Source of the DNA: Acidimicrobiales bacterium
GTDB lineage: Bacteria > Actinomycetota > Acidimicrobiia > Acidimicrobiales > Aldehydirespiratoraceae
NCBI GenBank assembly: GCA_021604885.1
Contig: BQJV01000127.1
Coordinates: 1-8,236 of the forward strand
Direction of reading: 5' to 3'
DNA length: 8,236 nucleotides
The notes under the pieces were generated by a model. The model worked only from the letters and a program-made list of their open reading frames with translations, was not told the DNA's origin and searched no databases. A program made the position numbers and the translations under genes. Within the stretch, counting starts at the first letter, position 1. The number at the start of each line of letters is the position of its first letter. Shown piece after piece: positions 6,113-8,236 of this stretch.

Positions 6113-7576
6113 ATGAGCCTCGATCGGGCCGAAGCGGTCCTCACCGACCCCACCCTCACCAACGAGGTCGACACCGTGCTGCGGCGCACCGACCACGGCT
6201 ATCGAGCAGCATCGGCGCGGGGGTCGCTCGACTTCGCCCGCCGCGCCGACGACTCGATGGAGGTGCTCGCGACCGAGGGCGTCAATCCGCTCGGCAACGA
6301 GCGCGCCGACCAACGTTTGTCCGTTGCGGATGAGACGGACGACGCGTGGGCACTCCTCGGTGACCACGCCACGCCGATGGCGATGGCGAGCACCGCCCAG
6401 TACTTCGACTCGCCGCACGCCCCCGACCTCGTCGTGCTGCACGCGCCGACGCACCGGTTCCACGGCAACGTCGGCGAACACGGCTCGCTGGCGACCACCC
6501 AGGCCCGGGCGCCGTTCATCGCCGCGGGGCCCGGTGTCGTGGCGCGTGGCATCGTCGACGAGCACCTCCGTACGGTCGACGTCGCCCCGACCGTCGCCGC
6601 GCTCCTCGGCTGCGCACCCGTCGACGGGCATGACGGCCTCGGCCGCCCTCGACCAAGGGTGCGACTGCGCGTCCAGGACGGTGACGAACGAACCGAGCTG
6701 CTCGACCCCGACGCACGTCCTGACCATGTCGTGTTGTTCAACTGGGACGGCTGCAATCCGCAGGCGCTCCACCACGCCGCCGCAACCGGTGGCGCCCCCA
6801 ACATCGCCGCCCTGATCGAACGGGGCACGTCCTACCGCCACGGCGCCATCGCTGCGTTGCCCACCGCGACGCTGGCGAACCACACGACGGAGACCACGGG
6901 CGTCCTTCCGGGCCGGTCCGGGATCCTGCACAACACCTGGTTCGACCGTGGCCGTGACCAACTCGTCGACCTGCTCGACTTCGGCCAGATGATCACCGCC
7001 CGGGACCACATCCGCGCCGACATCGAGACGATCCACGAGGCGCTGCACCGCAACGAGCCCGACGCCGTGTCCGTCGCCACCTACGAGTACGGCGATCGCG
7101 GCGCCGACTGGTCGACCTACATCCAGATGGCCACCGGCGGACGTCAGGGCCCGCTCACCGACGAGGAGCGTCGCCGCCACCGCACCACCGACTTCATGGG
7201 TGTCCCGGACTATCGCAACTACTCGGTCTACGACGCCCACAGTCTCGGCGACGCCAAGCACTGCTGGTCCGGCGACCTCGGCATGCTTCCCCGATTCTCG
7301 TGGTTCACGCTGAACCTCACCGACTCGGCCGGTCACTACGGCGGGCCGCACAGCGAGATGGGGCGCGCGGCCATCCGCGACTCCGACGCCCGGATGGGCG
7401 AGATCATCCAGGCCATCGAGGCTCGGGGCGCGCTCGAGCGCACCGCGATCGTCATGTGCGCCGACCACGGCATGCAGGCGACAGCCGACGGCGAGCCGGC
7501 CGATCTCTCGACGCCGCTGCGCGACGCGGGTGTCGACCACCACATGGTCGACGCACAGTACGTGTACCTGCGTTGA
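6113..7576 (+). CDS. Alkaline phosphatase superfamily (type I phosphodiesterase/NPP-like) hydrolase, circularly permuted
   Basis: This is a two-metal phosphodiesterase or phosphatase of the alkaline phosphatase/NPP fold; the substrate is unknown. The 487-residue chain contains every expected active-site residue, but out of order. Residues 204-487 hold the usual N-terminal two thirds: WDG (D212), PTATLANH (T253 nucleophile, N256), TDSAGH (D404, H408) and ADHGM (D451, H452). Residues 1-170 hold what is normally the C-terminal third: GEHGS (H123), ARAPFIAAGPGV and RTVDVAPTVAALLG. Relative to Xanthomonas NPP (D54, T90, D210, H214, D257, H258, H363, from memory) the D-H and H-D spacings of 4 and 43 match exactly, while the last His comes first. 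The two parts are joined by an Arg/Asp-rich linker at about 170-203. No signal peptide or membrane helix is seen, so it is probably cytoplasmic. The ATG at 6113 follows a predicted leaderless promoter. Its stop overlaps a TTG of the next frame (TTGA). Confidence 0.85.
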   Translation: MSLDRAEAVLTDPTLTNEVDTVLRRTDHGYRAASARGSLDFARRADDSMEVLATEGVNPLGNERADQRLSVADETDDAWALLGDHATPMAMASTAQYFDSPHAPDLVVLHAPTHRFHGNVGEHGSLATTQARAPFIAAGPGVVARGIVDEHLRTVDVAPTVAALLGCAPVDGHDGLGRPRPRVRLRVQDGDERTELLDPDARPDHVVLFNWDGCNPQALHHAAATGGAPNIAALIERGTSYRHGAIAALPTATLANHTTETTGVLPGRSGILHNTWFDRGRDQLVDLLDFGQMITARDHIRADIETIHEALHRNEPDAVSVATYEYGDRGADWSTYIQMATGGRQGPLTDEERRRHRTTDFMGVPDYRNYSVYDAHSLGDAKHCWSGDLGMLPRFSWFTLNLTDSAGHYGGPHSEMGRAAIRDSDARMGEIIQAIEARGALERTAIVMCADHGMQATADGEPADLSTPLRDAGVDHHMVDAQYVYLR

Positions 7577-7590
7577 CCCTCGAGGACGCG

Positions 7591-8226
7591 GTGCACGCCG
7601 ACGACTCGTGGGACGTCGGGATCATCTGGCTGACGCGCCACCTCCAACGTCCGGACCGCATGCTGCGGCGCCGAGTCCGCGCGACCCGCGATCGCTCCGG
7701 CGGCACCGGGGCGACGTCGCGCAAGCGCTCCGCGACGGGTGACGTGCTCGATGGCGCGAGCGGCTGCACCGACGTCGGGGACGTCCCCGCATTGCTCGCC
7801 ATCGTCGCGATCATCGCGGTGCTCGGCGTCCTGATCGCCCTGGGTCCGGGCCTGCTCGCGATCACGATCGGTCTGCTGGAGATCGCACTCGTCCTCGTCG
7901 GCGCGGCGATCGCCCTGGTCGGCCGCGTCGTGTTCCGTCAGCCCTGGGAGATCGTCGCCCGGCGGGGTGGCGAACAGCACGAGTGGCGGGTGCGGGGCAT
8001 CCGCGCGGCCCGCGACGTGCTGACCGAGATCGAGACCGGTGTCCGCCTCGGTCATCATCCGGCGACGCTCGCGCCGGAGCACGCCGACGCATCGCCCCCC
8101 GACCTGAGCGGCGTGCCCGGCATGTACCACCGACCCGAGTTCCGGCTGCTCGGTCGGGTCTACGGCGGCATCCTCGCCGTCGCCGTCCTCGTGGGTCTCG
8201 CGATCCTGGCCGCCGCGCTCAGCTGA
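7591..8226 (+). CDS. Hypothetical three-helix membrane protein
   Basis: I do not recognise this family. The 211-residue product starts with a basic cytoplasmic-looking segment (RRRVRATRDR near 26-35). Two hydrophobic stretches at about 66-86 and 88-115 (ALLAIVAIIAVLGVLIALGPG, then LLAITIGLLEIALVLVGAAIALVG) look like a helical hairpin. A polar middle region of about 75 residues follows, with an amphipathic piece (WRVRGIRAARDVLTEIETGVRLG), and a last helix at about 190-210 reaches the C-terminus. I chose GTG 7591 because GAGGA lies four bases before it; TTG 7573, overlapping the phosphatase stop as TTGA, would add six residues. The frame is open back to 7300, but that part is a shadow of the phosphatase gene. 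The tight spacing suggests co-transcription with the phosphatase, perhaps as a membrane partner; that is inference only. Confidence 0.72.
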   Translation: MHADDSWDVGIIWLTRHLQRPDRMLRRRVRATRDRSGGTGATSRKRSATGDVLDGASGCTDVGDVPALLAIVAIIAVLGVLIALGPGLLAITIGLLEIALVLVGAAIALVGRVVFRQPWEIVARRGGEQHEWRVRGIRAARDVLTEIETGVRLGHHPATLAPEHADASPPDLSGVPGMYHRPEFRLLGRVYGGILAVAVLVGLAILAAALS

Positions 8227-8236
8227 GACCGGCGAG

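Noticed and set aside
3135..6116. A 993-codon open frame on the + strand opposite leuA
   Set aside because: It runs across the 3' end of the permease, the thioesterase in another frame, and the antisense of leuA. Its composition is extremely rich in Arg, Asp, His and Val with no recognisable domain. It is open only because GC-rich genes rarely contain stops in shadow frames.
6080..7543. A 487-codon open frame on the - strand, the same length as the phosphatase gene
   Set aside because: The equal length is coincidence. The product is a low-complexity shadow without motifs, and the + strand frame contains the complete set of active-site residues.

Overview
The window is GC-rich, densely packed bacterial DNA with almost no spacer, many GTG/TTG-type starts and 4-base stop/start overlaps. 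The long, Mycobacterium-like form of 2-isopropylmalate synthase, the leaderless promoters and the leuA leader architecture point to an actinobacterium (Actinomycetota). A deep-branching class such as Acidimicrobiia is my guess only.

Left block (about 1-4161, + strand): the 3' part of a two-domain sugar/nucleoside-type ABC ATPase, then two BPD_transp_2-type permeases. Together they form the membrane half of a BMP-family (NupOPQ-like) nucleoside importer; the substrate-binding lipoprotein would lie upstream of the window. A TesB-like double-hotdog thioesterase follows. It has no ordinary start codon and an eroded catalytic triad. All four genes are 13 nt apart or overlap by 4 nt, so they look like one operon.

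Middle (4158-6074, - strand): leuA converges on the thioesterase gene, and the two share one CTAG for both stop codons. Upstream of leuA is a complete leucine-sensing leader. A promoter (TTGACT / 16 nt / TAGGGT) places transcription start at or next to a GTG that opens a 12-codon peptide containing four consecutive leucine codons. A 9-bp hairpin begins directly after its stop, followed by a terminator-like hairpin with a T-rich tail, then about 80 nt of leader and a good Shine-Dalgarno site for leuA. LeuA also carries the C-terminal leucine feedback domain, so both transcription and enzyme activity appear to respond to leucine.

Right block (6080-8226, + strand): a divergent, apparently leaderless gene encodes an alkaline-phosphatase/NPP-superfamily hydrolase whose segments are in circularly permuted order. 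The part holding the last metal-binding histidine is at the N-terminus; the part with the first Asp, the nucleophile Thr and the DxxxH and DH metal ligands follows. A tightly coupled gene for an unrecognised three-helix membrane protein ends the window.

The strongest candidates for something undescribed are the permuted phosphodiesterase with its membrane-protein partner and the compact leaderless leucine leader. No mobile elements, tRNA/rRNA genes or CRISPR arrays were seen.
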